DNA of 6,144 nucleotides from Acetobacteraceae bacterium. GTDB lineage: Bacteria > Pseudomonadota > Alphaproteobacteria > Acetobacterales > Acetobacteraceae. Made by a program: the position numbers and the translations under genes. Each line of letters opens with the position of its first letter. Position 1 is the stretch's first letter. Of this stretch, positions 4,941 to 6,144 are shown piece by piece. The stretch spans positions 1 to 6,144 of the forward strand of contig JAFAHH010000905.1 in the NCBI GenBank assembly GCA_019237355.1, written 5' to 3'. The notes under the pieces are model-generated. The model ran no database searches, was not told the origin of the DNA, and saw only the letters and a list, made by a program, of their open reading frames with translations.

Positions 4941-6144
4941 TTATTGCAGCGCCTGTGCAAGCACCCGCACCGGATGCAGGGCCGGCCGGCCAGAAAGATC
5001 CCGGATTTGGTGCCGGCAAGACGTGCCTGCTGCGACGATCAGATCCTGTTCCCCTGCCGCACGAACCGCGGGCAATAGGGAAAGCTCGGCCATGGCTTTG
5101 GAAATTTCATAGGTTTCGGCTTGATAGCCGAAGCTTCCCGCCATCCCGCAGCAGGACGCGTCGATTGGCTTGATGGTAAGGCCCGGGACGGCCCACAAGG
5201 CGCTCAGCATGGCCGGGTAGGCACCGAAGGCTTTTTGATGGCAGTGGCCGTGCACATGAGCAGTTGCCTTCAGAGGCTTTGCGGCGGGAATGGCTTGCTC
5301 GCGCACCAAAAATTCATCCAGCATGAAGGCCCGGCCGGCCAGTGCCCGGGTCTCAGAGCCGGGAAGCAGAGCGGGGAATTCATCGCGCAGAGTGAATAGG
5401 CAGGATGGTTCCAGCCCTATAACGGGCTGGTCGCCCGCGAGCGCCGCCACCATGCGCCGCACCTCCCCCCGGGCTTTTTCCACTTGGCCCGCGGCGAGCC
5501 GCGTCCGGCCGCAACAGAGGGGACGCTTGCCGGAGCGCGGCACCAACGGCCGATATCCCGCGGATCGGAGCACCCGAATGGCGGCGCGCAAGTTCTCCGG
5601 CTCGAAATACCGGTTGAACGTATCGGCAAACAGCCAAACATCTCCGCGAAGCCCGGCGGGGCCATCCGCCTCTTGATCCCGAAATGAATCCCGCCGCCAT
5701 TCCGGCAAGGGGCGTTGGGCGGCGAGCCCAAGCCATCGTTGCGAAAGCCCAGCCAGAGCAGGCATGCTATTGCGGGTATTTGCGATGGGTCCGAAACGCG
5801 AGGCCCAGGGGCCGAGCCGCGGTAGGGCGGCAAGCAGCCGCTCGCGCGCCGGGATGCCATGCCGCACCGAACGCGCTGCCAGCGCCTCGATCTTCATTTT
5901 CGCGATATCAACGCCGGTCGGGCATTCGCGCCGGCACCCCTTGCAGGAAACACAGAGCTTCAGGGTCTCGAATACTTCATCGGACGCCATCGCGTCCGGC
6001 CCGAGCTGGCCCGTAAGCGCCAGCCGCAACGTGTTAGCCCGGCCGCGCGTGACGTGCTGCTCATCGCGCGTGACCCGGTAACTCGGGCACATCACGCCGA
6101 CATTGAATTTCCGGCATGTGCCGTTGTTGTTGCACATCTCCGCA
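4941..6144 (-). CDS. FAD-binding/(Fe-S)-binding dehydrogenase, C-terminal iron-sulfur part (GlcD-GlcF fusion, YdiJ-like), cut by window edge
   Basis: The last 401 codons of a large flavin/iron-sulfur dehydrogenase acting on a 2-hydroxyacid such as D-lactate, glycolate or D-2-hydroxyglutarate. The reading frame stays open to base 6144. The ATG at 6137 is internal: residues before it (Ala-Glu) and after it (MCNNNGTCRK) belong to the iron-sulfur module that follows the FAD domain in fused members of about 1,000 residues. Numbering from that Met, one cysteine set is C2, C8 and C17-P. A classic 4Fe-4S motif is C62-x2-C65-x2-C68-x3-C72-P. Two cysteine-rich CCG domains follow: CCG at 208-210, then GHCHQKAFGAY near 300 and SCCGMAGSFG with Cys329-Cys330. 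GTSCRHQI is close to the end. The gene ends TAA, 110 bases before the DjlA-like gene, so it is probably a separate unit. Substrate cannot be assigned. Separate glcF is the alternative, but the preceding open frame argues for the fusion. Confidence 0.9.
   Translation of the reverse strand, partial: AEMCNNNGTCRKFNVGVMCPSYRVTRDEQHVTRGRANTLRLALTGQLGPDAMASDEVFETLKLCVSCKGCRRECPTGVDIAKMKIEALAARSVRHGIPARERLLAALPRLGPWASRFGPIANTRNSMPALAGLSQRWLGLAAQRPLPEWRRDSFRDQEADGPAGLRGDVWLFADTFNRYFEPENLRAAIRVLRSAGYRPLVPRSGKRPLCCGRTRLAAGQVEKARGEVRRMVAALAGDQPVIGLEPSCLFTLRDEFPALLPGSETRALAGRAFMLDEFLVREQAIPAAKPLKATAHVHGHCHQKAFGAYPAMLSALWAVPGLTIKPIDASCCGMAGSFGYQAETYEISKAMAELSLLPAVRAAGEQDLIVAAGTSCRHQIRDLSGRPALHPVRVLAQALQ

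Noticed and set aside
3910..5112. Long plus-strand open frame of 400 codons across the DjlA-like gene and the dehydrogenase end
   Set aside because: It is antisense to well-recognised genes in GC-rich DNA, spans gene boundaries, has no recognisable domain and is rich in Arg/Ala/Gly/Pro, as expected for a complementary-strand shadow.
1..6144. tRNA, rRNA, CRISPR array, insertion sequence or other novel system
   Set aside because: No cloverleaf-like element, no regularly spaced repeats, no transposase fragments or terminal inverted repeats were seen on either strand; nearly all bases are accounted for by the listed genes.

Overview
The window reads as a chromosomal segment of a GC-rich Gram-negative bacterium, most likely an alphaproteobacterium. 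Three things suggest this: the form of the DjlA-like/amidase gene pair, the fused FAD/Fe-S dehydrogenase tail, and the GC-rich codon use of the right half. Rhodospirillales/Acetobacteraceae relatives are my best guess, but this is recognition from memory and not a search. Every gene I can support lies on the minus strand, so transcription runs from right to left.

From right to left in transcription order: (1) 6144-4941 is the C-terminal part of a large FAD-binding/(Fe-S)-binding dehydrogenase of the GlcD-GlcF fusion (YdiJ/Dld-II-like) type, cut by the window edge. (2) 4830-4051 is a DjlA-like protein with a glycine-rich membrane-type N-terminus, a TerB-like middle and a C-terminal J domain. 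(3) 4054-3335 is an AmpD/AmiD-type N-acetylmuramoyl-L-alanine amidase with a C-terminal peptidoglycan-binding domain. It is joined to the DjlA-like gene by a GTGA stop/start overlap. (4) 3281-2597 is a dead CPA1-type Na+/H+ antiporter gene. It has an early TAG and a large internal deletion that leaves a short C-terminal remnant in another frame. (5) 2533-1301 is a lipoprotein membrane-fusion (periplasmic adaptor) subunit. (6) 1304-1 is the N-terminal 434 codons of an RND (HAE1/AcrB-like) inner-membrane pump, overlapping the adaptor by ATGA and running off the left edge.

Functionally there are three independent units: a respiratory-type 2-hydroxyacid dehydrogenase, an envelope pair (membrane co-chaperone plus cell-wall amidase), and a tripartite multidrug efflux operon whose outer-membrane channel gene, if linked, would lie beyond position 1. 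A plausible promoter for the efflux operon sits directly on the tail of the dead antiporter gene. A 23-base imperfect palindrome overlaps the first possible adaptor start and could be an operator.

The left half, and especially the antiporter remnant, is visibly more AT-rich than the right half. That fits a different history or relaxed selection. I found no RNA gene, CRISPR array, insertion sequence or previously undescribed system. The most informative item is the decayed antiporter with its readable deletion scar.
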